Made by a program: the position numbers and the translations under genes
Part shown: piece after piece, positions 27,414 through 34,940 of the stretch
Layout of the letters: each line of letters begins with the position of its first letter
Numbering within the stretch: the stretch's first letter is position 1
The notes under the pieces: model-generated
Told to the model about the DNA's origin: nothing
Seen by the model: the letters and a program-made list of their open reading frames with translations, nothing else
Databases searched by the model: none
Source of the DNA: Planctomycetota bacterium
Lineage (GTDB): Bacteria; Planctomycetota; UBA1135
Direction: 5' to 3'
Assembly (NCBI GenBank): GCA_002705055.1
Contig: PAHY01000048.1
Coordinates: forward strand, 1-45,544
Length of the DNA stretch: 45,544 nt

Positions 27414-28409
27414 ATGACTGACGTCCAGAAGATCCTCGAAGTCGCCCAGGCGGCGGGCCGCAAGGCCGCCGTGGTTTGCCGCGCGGTGCACGCGCAGACG
27501 CCCGAGTCGATGGACAAGGGCGATAAGTCGCCGGTGACCATCGCCGACTACGGCTCGCAGGCAGTCATCCTGCGCGAGCTGGCGGCGGCCTTCCCGGATC
27601 ACGGCGTGATCTCGGAAGAAGGCAGCGAGCACCTGCGCGAGTCGGCCGGCGACGAGGGCGTCGCCACCATCGTCTCGCTGGTCAACGAAGCCACCGGCGA
27701 GAACGCCGACTTCGATCAGGTCTGCGCCTGGATCGATCACGAAGGCGTCGACGGCGCCGAGTACACCTGGGCGATCGACCCGATCGACGGCACCAAGGGC
27801 TTCCTGCGTCGCCAGCAGTACGCGATCGCCATCGGCCTGATGCGCAACGGCGTGCCCTTCGCCGGGGTCATGGTCTGCCCCAACCTGCCGGTCGACCTCA
27901 ATCAACCCGACGGCGCCAAGGGCGTGATGTACGTCGCCGCGCAAGGTCAGGGTTGTCAGCGCATCCCGCTCGACGGCGGCGATGCCGCGGCTGCGAAGTC
28001 GAGCCAATCCGCCGATCCCGCCAGCTGGCGCGTGCTCGGTTCGGTCGAGTCTTCGCACGGCGACCCCAAGCTGGTCGTCACGATGATGGAAGAGGCCGGC
28101 GTGCAGGGTGGCTTCGTCCGCTACGACAGCCAGGTCAAGTACGGCATCATCGCCGAAGGCGCCGCCGAGATTTACCTGCGCCCGCGCAGCAAGCCGGACT
28201 ACCGCGAGAACATCTGGGACCACGTCGCCGGCGTGATCTGCTGCCAGGAAGCAGGCGGCGTCGTGACCGACGTCGACGGTAAGCCGCTCGACTTCACGCT
28301 CGGCAAGAAGCTGCTCGAGAACCGCGGCGTGCTCGCCACCGGGAACCCCGAAATGCACGAGCAGGTCGTCGCCGGCATCGCCGCGGCGGAAGCTGCGCTG
28401 CAGGCTTAG
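27414..28409 (+). CDS. 3'(2'),5'-bisphosphate nucleotidase, inositol-monophosphatase superfamily
   Basis: Removes a phosphate from 3'-phosphoadenosine 5'-phosphate (PAP), a by-product of sulfate activation and transfer; cytoplasmic and Mg-dependent, often lithium-sensitive in the family. Superfamily motifs are complete: the metal-binding glutamates in VISEEGS near residue 64, WAIDPIDGTKGFLR near 120, and IWDHVAGVICCQEAGGVVTD near 266. The GFLRRQQYAIAIGL stretch resembles the HAL2/SAL1 branch more than plain inositol monophosphatases. Length (331) is normal. A clear Shine-Dalgarno sequence supports the start. Inositol phosphatase activity remains possible. Confidence 0.88.
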   Translation: MTDVQKILEVAQAAGRKAAVVCRAVHAQTPESMDKGDKSPVTIADYGSQAVILRELAAAFPDHGVISEEGSEHLRESAGDEGVATIVSLVNEATGENADFDQVCAWIDHEGVDGAEYTWAIDPIDGTKGFLRRQQYAIAIGLMRNGVPFAGVMVCPNLPVDLNQPDGAKGVMYVAAQGQGCQRIPLDGGDAAAAKSSQSADPASWRVLGSVESSHGDPKLVVTMMEEAGVQGGFVRYDSQVKYGIIAEGAAEIYLRPRSKPDYRENIWDHVAGVICCQEAGGVVTDVDGKPLDFTLGKKLLENRGVLATGNPEMHEQVVAGIAAAEAALQA

Positions 28410-28419
28410 AATAGGCCGC
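28407..28419 (+). promoter_or_regulatory. -10 box TAGAAT overlapping the nucleotidase stop, upstream of the RM gene
   Basis: TAGAAT (28407-28412) begins with the TAG stop of the nucleotidase gene and ends 7 nt before ATG 28420, which predicts a leaderless message for the restriction-modification gene independent of its neighbour. No -35 match is seen. Confidence 0.4.
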
Positions 28420-31035
28420 ATGGATTCTGAGGACTGGCTCACCAAGGCTGAATCTCGCGGCCTCTTCAAGATAAAAAACGGGAAGATTCGCTACCGCTTG
28501 GCGCGGCCAAAGGAGTTTGACTATTCGCACCCAGAAGAAAAGGTCCGCGCAAAGCTAGTAGCGTACCTCTCTCTCAATCTTGGCTACTCTCCTGCGCGGA
28601 TTGACCTTGAGACCCAAGTTCCACGACGGACGCCATCTGACTTCGCTGACATAGTCCTGTATGCTGACGATGAACGGCGGCGCCCATATCTCGTAGTTGA
28701 GTGCAAGGCACCTTCGAGAGCTGAGAGCATTGACGCTCAGTTTATCGAACAGCTTTTTGGCAACGCCAACTCTCTGCGAGCCGAACTTGGATTAGTTACA
28801 GACGGCAACACGAGTCTGTTGTTCGACATTGCTGGCTTCGGAGCCTCGGAGCGATCAAGGAATCGAATCGGGAATCTGAACCAGGTGCCGCCACACTATG
28901 GGACCCCACCAATGTTCCGGCTGGTCGCCGGAGAAAGCGGTGATATTGCTCCGGCCTCATCTCAGGGGCTCGCTCGGGTACTCCGGAGAGCTCATTCCAT
29001 AATCTGGGCAGGTGGAAAGCGTGACCCATTGACCGCTTTCGATGAATGGAGCAAGCTACTTCTAGCTAAGGCTCAGGATGAACGAGGAACCCCAAATGGG
29101 AAGCCACGTGAGTTTCAGGTTGGCGCACATGAATCTGAGACTGCAGTTGCAAACCGAGTAAGGGAGCTGTTCCGAAGTGCCGCAAGAGTCGACCCCAGCA
29201 TCTTCACGCCAGACGTAGAGCTCGCGCTTCCGGACCGCAAGATTGCGAGCGTTGTTGAGGTCCTACAAGACATCAGTATTACTGACACATCTGCGGACAC
29301 GATCGGCACGGCTTTTGAAGGCTTCTTTGGCGGCATTTTCCGTGGAGAGCTCGGTCAGTATTTCACAATGCGGACCATTGCGAGGTTTGTAGTCGCTGCG
29401 CTCGAAATCGACCGTGATGACTTTGTGATTGATCCAACCTGTGGGTCTGGAGGATTCCTGCTTGAAGTACTTCTTCAAGTTTGGAACCGAATCGATGGCG
29501 AGTTCAGCGGACGAAAAGAACTCGAACGGCTTAAGTCCGATTTCGCACTCAAGCATGTATATGGCATTGAAATCCATGAAGTGTTGGCGCGGATTTGCAA
29601 GATCAACCTCCTTGCCCACCACGATGGTCATACCAACATTGAGGGCGACCGATCGTGCTTGGACTCTACGTTTTCGACCGGCCGACTACGCAAGTGGAAC
29701 GGCGCTTTCTCGTGTATCGTTGGGAATCCTCCATTTGGTGACAATGTCAAGGAAGCCGACGAGGACCTTCTTGGAGGAAACAAACTCAGCAACTTTGCTC
29801 TGGGCTCCGGAAAGAAGAGTGCGCACTCGGAACACTTGATACTAGAGCGGGCGATTCAGTTTCTTGAACCCGGCGGGAGGTTGGGATTCGTGCTTCCTGA
29901 CGGAATATTTAACAACTCAGGCGAACGAAGCGGATGCCCCGACGCGCGCGCCCTATTAATGAGCACTGGACGCGTATTAGCAATTGTCTCTCTTCCAGAT
30001 CATGCATTTAGAAAGTCTGGGGCACAGAACAAGACGTCTGTGCTCCTGTTTCGCAAGTTTACGGGAGAAGAGAAAGCGCGATTTGAGTCAGCCATCCACG
30101 ACTCGATTCAGTCTCGACGGGAAGACAGAATTGCAGACGCTGTTGCTCGGAATGACTACTCAGTTTTTCTGGCCGAAGCCGAGGAGATCGGGTACACGGC
30201 GTCCGGCATCGCCTCTGACAGGAATGATCTGTTTAAGCAGTCCAAAGAAGGCAAGCTTCTTTCGGATCAGAGTATGACCGTTCTTGGTAGCTATCGACGC
30301 TTCGCCGACGAGAGAGAGGACTTTGAGAGCCAAGACCAGCCAAGCTGCCTATCCCTTCTTGCATCGGAGGTCTGGAGAGCTCACCCTACCCATCGATTGG
30401 ACCCGAAGTTTCATCTATTCAAGAGTGACGAGAAGCGCACTATTCCCACTGGCTGGATCCGCGCGCCTATTAGGGAACTCTTGACTAGGAGAGCTGAGCG
30501 AGTGAAGCCCGAAGAGAATCCGGAGGAACTTGTTACGGTGCTGACCCTCTCTCAAGATGGATCGCTTCGCGCCCGTGAATCCGGAAAGGGCAAGAATCCT
30601 CCTGAATGGCGCGGTCTCTATTTCGCAGAGATGCCCTCTGAGTGGTTTGCAGTTCGATGTGGAGATATCGTTTTCTCTTCCATCGATTTGTGGAAGGGCT
30701 GCATCTCGCGAGTAACTAGTGAATTTGACGGCGCGCTCGTCACGAAGGAGTTTCCCGTGTACGAAGTCAGTGACCCTAGAGTCTCTAGTAGCTTTCTCGC
30801 CCGCCTGCTTCGAACGGACTACTACATGCGCGCTTTTCGAGCCATCACAACCGGGCATAGCAATAGAAGACGGACCCAACCGGCTGATTTCGAGGACCTT
30901 GAGATCTTCTTCCCCGCGTCAATCGATGAACAAGAGAGGCTGATCAAGGACATTCTCGACCAAGAACGCGCTCGTGACGAAGCAGCGTCTCTAGTCGCGG
31001 AGGCGAATGCGAGATTCTCCTCTGTCATTTCGTAG
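28420..31035 (+). CDS. Single-chain restriction-modification enzyme (nuclease, N6-adenine methylase and specificity domain)
   Basis: An 871-residue fusion. Residues 1-130 form an HsdR-N-like PD-(D/E)xK nuclease (Asp77, then VVECK with Glu94 and Lys96). The middle is a gamma-type N6-adenine methylase with the SAM motif DPTCGSGGFLLE near 337, the catalytic IVGNPPFG near 436, and a GQYFTMRTIARFV segment typical of HsdM/type IIG enzymes. The last ~230 residues resemble an HsdS target-recognition half (DIVFSSIDLWKGCISRV, DFEDLEIFFPASIDEQERLI). There is no helicase, so a type IIG/BcgI-like self-contained system is inferred. G+C and codon use are plainly lower and more A/T-tolerant than the flanks, indicating transfer. 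The 3' end overlaps the opposing GDSL gene by 11 bp. Confidence 0.88.
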   Translation: MDSEDWLTKAESRGLFKIKNGKIRYRLARPKEFDYSHPEEKVRAKLVAYLSLNLGYSPARIDLETQVPRRTPSDFADIVLYADDERRRPYLVVECKAPSRAESIDAQFIEQLFGNANSLRAELGLVTDGNTSLLFDIAGFGASERSRNRIGNLNQVPPHYGTPPMFRLVAGESGDIAPASSQGLARVLRRAHSIIWAGGKRDPLTAFDEWSKLLLAKAQDERGTPNGKPREFQVGAHESETAVANRVRELFRSAARVDPSIFTPDVELALPDRKIASVVEVLQDISITDTSADTIGTAFEGFFGGIFRGELGQYFTMRTIARFVVAALEIDRDDFVIDPTCGSGGFLLEVLLQVWNRIDGEFSGRKELERLKSDFALKHVYGIEIHEVLARICKINLLAHHDGHTNIEGDRSCLDSTFSTGRLRKWNGAFSCIVGNPPFGDNVKEADEDLLGGNKLSNFALGSGKKSAHSEHLILERAIQFLEPGGRLGFVLPDGIFNNSGERSGCPDARALLMSTGRVLAIVSLPDHAFRKSGAQNKTSVLLFRKFTGEEKARFESAIHDSIQSRREDRIADAVARNDYSVFLAEAEEIGYTASGIASDRNDLFKQSKEGKLLSDQSMTVLGSYRRFADEREDFESQDQPSCLSLLASEVWRAHPTHRLDPKFHLFKSDEKRTIPTGWIRAPIRELLTRRAERVKPEENPEELVTVLTLSQDGSLRARESGKGKNPPEWRGLYFAEMPSEWFAVRCGDIVFSSIDLWKGCISRVTSEFDGALVTKEFPVYEVSDPRVSSSFLARLLRTDYYMRAFRAITTGHSNRRRTQPADFEDLEIFFPASIDEQERLIKDILDQERARDEAASLVAEANARFSSVIS

Positions 31036-31792
31036 CGGACTTCACATGGCTATGAAAGCTTCTGGTTTCATGCGAAGATGAGAGCATCGACGGTTCGGGT
31101 AGGTCCTCCAGCGCGGGGCGGATGGTCGCGGTCCAGCTGGCGTAGCCGTCGGCGTTCAGGTGCAGCTGGTCGGCGACGAACCACTTGGGATCGGGCCGGC
31201 CGTCGGCCTTGAGCAGCGCGGTGGCGGTGTCGACAAAGTGCAGCTGCTGGTCTTCCGCGCAGCGCGCGGCGATGCGGCGATTGACTTCGAGCACCAGGTC
31301 GAGGTGTCGCTCGCGCGAAGGCGTCGGGCTGATCGCGATGTAGAGCAGCGGAACGTCATGCCCCAACGCGCGCAGGCGCGCGACCAGCGCGTCGAACATC
31401 GTCACCATGTAGTCGGCGTCGCGCGGACGATCGCCCGTGATGTCGTTGGTCCCGGCGAAGACCACCAGCGCGCGCGGCTCTAGCCCGTGCAGCAGGTCCT
31501 CGAGCCAGTAGACCGAGTCGAAGATCCGCGAGCCGCCGAAGCCGCAGTTGATCACCGGGATCGGCGCCATGTCCGCTTCCAGGCTGCGCCACAGCCGAAT
31601 GCTGGAGCTGCCCAGGAAGACCACCGGTTCGTCCACTGCGGGCCGCCCGGCGATCAGCTGCTCGATGTCTGCGGCCCAGGCTTCCGGCCGCTCGCCGGCC
31701 GGCACCTCGAGCGGCAGCAGATCCGGGGCCACGGTCGGCGCGCTGCAGCCGGCGAGCAGGGAGAGCAGCGGAAGAAACAGCAGGAACCGCAT
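31025..31792 (-). CDS. SGNH/GDSL-family lipoprotein hydrolase
   Basis: A signal peptide with a clean lipobox (LLSLLAGC) makes this a lipoprotein. SGNH blocks are present in order: FLGSSSIRLW with the nucleophile serine, NCGFGGSRI, VVFAGTNDI, and DQLHLNADGY with the Asp/His pair. The family contains esterases, acetylxylan esterases and lipases; the substrate is unknown. The enzyme fold should end near WTATIRPALEDL; a further ~22-residue, Ser/His-rich tail is encoded by lower-G+C DNA running into the restriction-modification gene and probably arose at the insertion junction. TAGAAT lies 9 nt before the ATG. Divergent from the DUF2891-like gene. Confidence 0.85.
   Translation of the reverse strand: MRFLLFLPLLSLLAGCSAPTVAPDLLPLEVPAGERPEAWAADIEQLIAGRPAVDEPVVFLGSSSIRLWRSLEADMAPIPVINCGFGGSRIFDSVYWLEDLLHGLEPRALVVFAGTNDITGDRPRDADYMVTMFDALVARLRALGHDVPLLYIAISPTPSRERHLDLVLEVNRRIAARCAEDQQLHFVDTATALLKADGRPDPKWFVADQLHLNADGYASWTATIRPALEDLPEPSMLSSSHETRSFHSHVKSATK
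31040..31077. repeat. Imperfect hairpin just beyond the RM gene stop
   Basis: ATGAAA (31052-31057) pairs with TTTCAT (31066-31071), with outer CTTC/GAAG arms possible. It lies inside the GDSL tail-coding region, 5 nt after the restriction-modification stop. It may end transcription or mark the insertion junction; no T-run is present. Confidence 0.25.
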
Positions 31793-31807
31793 GGCGCGGG
31801 CATTCTA
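31793..31807 (-). promoter_or_regulatory. -10 box TAGAAT upstream of the GDSL gene
   Basis: On the minus strand TAGAAT (31807-31802) is followed by 9 nt and ATG 31792, leaving a leader of at most about 3 nt. No Shine-Dalgarno sequence fits. The remaining gap to the divergent gene start at 31842 shows nothing clear. Confidence 0.45.
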
Positions 31808-31841
31808 GAGAAGGCGCGCCCGCCGGGCTCCACCTCTCGCC

Positions 31842-32897
31842 ATGCTCTCCCCCACGCTCCTGCTTCTGTTCGCCAGCCCTCAGGCGACTCCTGAACCGGC
31901 CCCTGCGCCTGCGAACGTCTGGGCGAAGGACGTGATCGCGGAAGACGCCCGCCAGGTCATGCCGCGTCTCAAGCAGCTGATGCGCGAAGGGCTGCGCCGC
32001 ACCGAACCGGACACCAACTTCGTCAAGCGGCTCACAGGTGACTCGCTGTTCCAGGGTTCGTACGACTGGCACTCCAATCTGTTCGCGCACTGGGCGCTGC
32101 TGACCATCGCGCGCGTCGAGGGCGACACCGAACTGCGCGACTGGCTTCTGGAGCCGCTCACGCTGGAAGCGATCGCCGCCGAACGCGGGCGCGTCAACGA
32201 GATCGCCAAGCGCGAGCGCCCCTTGCCGACATTCCCGTACGACCAGGGGTGGCTGCTGCTCTTTCTGACCGAATACGAGAAGACCTTCGAGGAGCTGCCG
32301 GAAGAAGTCCGCGCCTTCCGCCTGGAAGTCGAGACGCGTCTACTCGACTGGCTCGAGAACTCGCCGTTCCCCGCGCAGGTCTCGAGTCGTTTCGAGAAGG
32401 GGCGCTACCCCGGCTTCTACCGCTCCTGGCTGTTCTCTTGGTATCAGGTCCGGCTCAGTCAGCCGATCAGCGAGAAGGCGCTCGAGCGGCTCGCCACGCT
32501 GCAGCGCGAGCGGATCACGCTCGCGAGGGATGCCCTGCTCGCGCAGACCGAGCCCCACCCCTTCGACTTCTTCTACGTGCCGGCGATGCCGACGCTGATC
32601 CACGCGATCGCGCCCTTCGAAGGGGAGGCGCCGGCGCTGATCACCCCTGCGCTCACGCCGCTGCCGGAGCAGGTCAGCCTGCGCGATGTGCACGTGCTCG
32701 GCACCGAGGTCTCGCACATGTGGCCGCTGGCCGCGCGCGCGCACGCCGGCGATACGGATGCCAAGGCCGAGCTGAACCGACGCATGACGCGCTTCCTCGC
32801 CCGCGAGGACCTCTGGGCCGAAGACTTCACCGTCGTCACCCACTGGGTGCCGCAGTTCCTCTGGCTGACCTTTTGGCTGGCCGACGGCCGTCCCTAG
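31842..32897 (+). CDS. DUF2891-like exported protein
   Basis: A 351-residue protein with a probable signal sequence (LSPTLLLLFASPQATPEPAP) and an all-alpha body rich in Trp. The segment GSYDWHSNLFAHWALL resembles the YDWHS-x-HxHW signature of DUF2891 proteins, which are thought to adopt an alpha/alpha toroid fold like glycosidases. Later Trp/His-rich segments (LPTFPYDQGWLLLFL, HVLGTEVSHMWPLAARAHAGD, VVTHWVPQFLWLTFW) fit such a barrel. No catalytic role is established. It converges with the next gene, sharing CTAG. Confidence 0.75.
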   Translation: MLSPTLLLLFASPQATPEPAPAPANVWAKDVIAEDARQVMPRLKQLMREGLRRTEPDTNFVKRLTGDSLFQGSYDWHSNLFAHWALLTIARVEGDTELRDWLLEPLTLEAIAAERGRVNEIAKRERPLPTFPYDQGWLLLFLTEYEKTFEELPEEVRAFRLEVETRLLDWLENSPFPAQVSSRFEKGRYPGFYRSWLFSWYQVRLSQPISEKALERLATLQRERITLARDALLAQTEPHPFDFFYVPAMPTLIHAIAPFEGEAPALITPALTPLPEQVSLRDVHVLGTEVSHMWPLAARAHAGDTDAKAELNRRMTRFLAREDLWAEDFTVVTHWVPQFLWLTFWLADGRP

Positions 32898-33409
32898 AAC
32901 TGGAAGCGGAAGCCGAACAGAAACTCGGGCTCCGGCATGCCCGGGCGATCATCGAAGATCGGCACCTGAACGCCGGCCTCAAAGGTGAGGCGGCCGCTCG
33001 GCAGCAGCGGACGAGCCGCGATCGAGCGCAGCAGGCGCGGGTCGCCGGCGACACCGGGCAGGGAATCGCGTTCGGCGCGCAGATCGAAGCCAGGGATCCG
33101 GCGCTCGGGGGCGAGCGGCGGCAGCGCCATCGGTTCGACGAGATCCTCGGAAATCCCGAGCGGCTCGGGGGCGACCATCGCGCTGGCGGCGATCGGGGTG
33201 ACGGCCGCGGCGGCCTGCACCGAGCCGGGTGTCAGCACCGCTGCCAGCGGTTCGTCGAGCGGGAGGACCGAGCCGGAGGCCGACTCAAGCGCCAGCTCGA
33301 CGCCGGCTGTGGCGTCCTCGTCCTCGGTCGCGGCGAGGCCGGGCTCCGTCTCGAGCGCACCAAGCGCCGAGGCGAAGACCATCAGCAAGACCGCGAGCGG
33401 AGCCCACAT
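32894..33409 (-). CDS. Secreted Ala/Pro/Glu-rich protein with an outer-membrane-type C-terminus
   Basis: From ATG 33409 (MWAPLAVLLMVFASALGALET) the product has 171 residues: a signal peptide, about 100 residues of low-complexity Ala/Pro/Glu sequence, then GRLTFEAGVQVPIFDD and a final strand EFLFGFRFQF ending in Phe. The end looks like the last beta-hairpin of an outer-membrane barrel, but the rest of a barrel is absent, so this could be a remnant or a small surface protein. An upstream in-frame start at 33439 would add ten polar residues before the signal and was rejected. Function unknown. Confidence 0.6.
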   Translation of the reverse strand: MWAPLAVLLMVFASALGALETEPGLAATEDEDATAGVELALESASGSVLPLDEPLAAVLTPGSVQAAAAVTPIAASAMVAPEPLGISEDLVEPMALPPLAPERRIPGFDLRAERDSLPGVAGDPRLLRSIAARPLLPSGRLTFEAGVQVPIFDDRPGMPEPEFLFGFRFQF

Positions 33410-33446
33410 GAGGTTCTTTTCGGCTGCGGGTGGCAGCACACTAAAG

Positions 33447-33605
33447 AGACTGACCCCCTTGAGTGTGCTCAGTCACTCCGAAACCATTCTCTAGAAGGCA
33501 CTTACGCGAATATTCTCAACTCGGCCCATCGACCTGAGAAAGATGCCGTAAGTCGTTCTAGAAAAGAGGCTTAGGAGAAAAAAGCCCACTGAAGGGGGTC
33601 AGTCT
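33447..33605. mobile_element. 159-bp palindromic MITE-like element
   Basis: The ends are perfect 14-bp inverted repeats, AGACTGACCCCCTT (33447-33460) and AAGGGGGTCAGTCT (33592-33605). The symmetry continues inward imperfectly: AGTGxGCT next to each end, then TCTAGAA, ACTTACG and TTCTCA on the left arm matched by TGAGAA, CGTAAGT and TTCTAGA on the right, around a short centre near 33520-33533. The whole unit can fold into one long hairpin. It encodes nothing. GGGGTCAGTC-type ends recall those of REP/IS200-like elements, a family-level impression only. No target duplication is evident. The right end supplies the stop codon of the DUF6958-like gene. Confidence 0.75.
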
Positions 33606-33901
33606 CCGTTGCGCAGCAATCGCTGCGGCCCCCGCCCGGAGACCCGGCGGATCTCACCGCGCGCCTCGAGATCGAGCTTGACCGTGGTCACATACCAGCT
33701 GACCGAGCCCAGCTCATCTAACTGCTTTGGTGACAGGGCTTTCCGTACGCCATCCGGGAGCTCGGAGAAGAGCGCGCCTTCGCCCTGGTCGGGGATCTGC
33801 TGTAGCAGCGCTGCGCGGACGGCTTCATACTTCCACTTCACAATGTTCTCACCCTGTTTTCCCGGGTCTGGATGCAAGGTCTGGAAGCGCTCCTCGGCCA
33901 T
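33599..33901 (-). CDS. DUF6958-like small protein
   Basis: From ATG 33901 (MAEERFQTLHPDPGKQGENI) the product is a 100-residue soluble protein. Its pattern (WKYEAVRAALLQQIP, then SELPDGVRKAL, then SVSWYVTTVKLDLEARGEI, then a basic end) resembles DUF6958 proteins, which look like small winged-helix modules; the molecular role is unknown. The longer frame to 34144 is antisense to a membrane-protein gene and was rejected. The stop TGA and part of the last Asp codon lie inside the terminal repeat of the MITE-like element, so the original C-terminus may have been changed. Only 16 bp separate its start from the divergent gene. Confidence 0.7.
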   Translation of the reverse strand: MAEERFQTLHPDPGKQGENIVKWKYEAVRAALLQQIPDQGEGALFSELPDGVRKALSPKQLDELGSVSWYVTTVKLDLEARGEIRRVSGRGPQRLLRNGD

Positions 33902-33917
33902 CGTCCTAAGGTAGTGG
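33902..33917. promoter_or_regulatory. 16-bp divergent gap with overlapping -10-like hexamers
   Basis: On the minus strand TACCTT (33913-33908) lies 6 nt before ATG 33901; on the plus strand TAAGGT (33907-33912) lies 5 nt before ATG 33918. Both hexamers occupy the same base pairs. If both are used, the two promoters would exclude each other and each -35 region would lie in the opposite gene. Confidence 0.35.
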
Positions 33918-34322
33918 ATGGTGAAAGGAACGCCAGTTCGAAGCCTGCTGTCCTCGGTCAGCGTGTGGGCGATGTGCCTGCTCGTGGCCGGCGCCCTGCT
34001 GCTGCTCGGGACCGGCGTCGGCGCGATGAGCCTCCTCCAGCTCAGCCCCAAGCTGTTTCTGGGTGTGGCGCTGGTCTTCCTGGCGGTCGAAGTGATGCGC
34101 TCGACGGCGCGCGGCGCGCAGTTCGCGCAAGGCGCGCTGGTCATTGGCAGCTTCCTGCTCGGCGCCGAGCTCGCCGCCTACCAGCCCGAGTCCACTTCCT
34201 ACTACGACGAGAGCACCTGGTCCTTCCCGCGCGCCCTCGCCGGCGGCCTGCTGGGTATGGGCCTGGCGATGTGGTTCTCCAGCCGCACGGTCAGCGCCTG
34301 GTTCGAAGGGCGACGGGACTGA
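33918..34322 (+). CDS. Hypothetical multi-pass membrane protein (134 aa)
   Basis: Three hydrophobic helices are visible (VWAMCLLVAGALLLLGTG, LFLGVALVFLAVEVM, GALVIGSFLLGAELAAY), plus a possible fourth (ALAGGLLGMGLAMWF). A polar loop SYYDESTWSF precedes the last. The first ATG 33918 is used; its Shine-Dalgarno sequence is poor. It ends 5 bp before the opposing zinc-ribbon membrane gene without overlap. The function is unknown. Confidence 0.65.
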   Translation: MVKGTPVRSLLSSVSVWAMCLLVAGALLLLGTGVGAMSLLQLSPKLFLGVALVFLAVEVMRSTARGAQFAQGALVIGSFLLGAELAAYQPESTSYYDESTWSFPRALAGGLLGMGLAMWFSSRTVSAWFEGRRD

Positions 34323-34327
34323 CGGGA

Positions 34328-34831
34328 TCAGGATGGGTGCGCGCGCCGGCGCTCCGACCATGCGCGCCAGATCACCATCGCCCCGAGGTAGGCGAGCGCG
34401 ATCAGAGCGGACTCCCGGTCCAAGTACCCGACCGCGAGCGCGGCCATCGGCAGGATCAGGAGGAGATAGAAGCTCAGGCGCTCGACCGTCCGATCGGTCT
34501 CCAATTCCCGACGGGTCAGCTTACGCGCGCGCGCCACGCCTTTGACCCCGAGGATCCAGACCAGCAATCCGAGGTAGGCAAGCAGGGCGGCGAAATCGCG
34601 GCCCCCTTCCCACCCAAGCCCGAGCACAAGCAGCACCCCGATCGGCACCGCGAGCAGCATCGCCGCGATCCCGACCCAACGCAGCCGGCGATCAAAGTGC
34701 ACGTCCTTCGGGCGCAGCGAACCCCAGCGCGCGCGCAGCCGCGGCTCGTCACGCCTGCCACAGGCGGGGCAATCGATCGAAGGCTGATCGAGCTCCGCGA
34801 AGCAGTAAAGACAGGGACGGCGCGCCTCCAT
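34328..34831 (-). CDS. Zinc-ribbon membrane protein (167 aa)
   Basis: The N-terminus has two CxxC knuckles (PCLYCFAE and DCPACGRRDEP) forming a short zinc ribbon, followed by about four membrane helices from residue 50 (WVGIAAMLLAVPIGVLLVLG, FAALLAYLGLLVWILGV, LSFYLLLILPMAALAVGYL, LIALAYLGAMVIWRAW). Such zinc-ribbon plus membrane proteins are common and uncharacterised. TAGGCT lies 9 nt before the ATG, and GGACGAGGT in between could also serve as a Shine-Dalgarno sequence. Confidence 0.7.
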   Translation of the reverse strand: MEARRPCLYCFAELDQPSIDCPACGRRDEPRLRARWGSLRPKDVHFDRRLRWVGIAAMLLAVPIGVLLVLGLGWEGGRDFAALLAYLGLLVWILGVKGVARARKLTRRELETDRTVERLSFYLLLILPMAALAVGYLDRESALIALAYLGAMVIWRAWSERRRAHPS

Positions 34832-34892
34832 ACCTCGTCCAGCCTAGCCGACGAAGCGCGCGACCCCCGCCGGGCATGCCCTGCAAATCGCG

Positions 34893-34898
34893 TAAACT
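34893..34898 (+). promoter_or_regulatory. Possible -10 box for maeB
   Basis: TAAACT at 34893-34898 is the best -10 in the 109-bp divergent gap and would give a leader of roughly 35 nt before ATG 34941. No good -35 or Shine-Dalgarno sequence is seen. Confidence 0.3.
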
Positions 34899-34940
34899 GA
34901 GGGGATCCAGGCCCTTCGGCCGCCCCGCCACCCCTCCAAC

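Noticed and set aside
26958..28469. 503-codon minus-strand frame over the bisphosphate nucleotidase
   Set aside because: It overlaps a well-identified enzyme and the start of paralogue F in a different frame, and has no recognisable domain.
28420..31035. Considered a BREX PglX methylase
   Set aside because: It has its own N-terminal nuclease domain and no BREX partner genes (brxC, pglZ, brxL) lie nearby, so a single-chain restriction-modification enzyme fits better.
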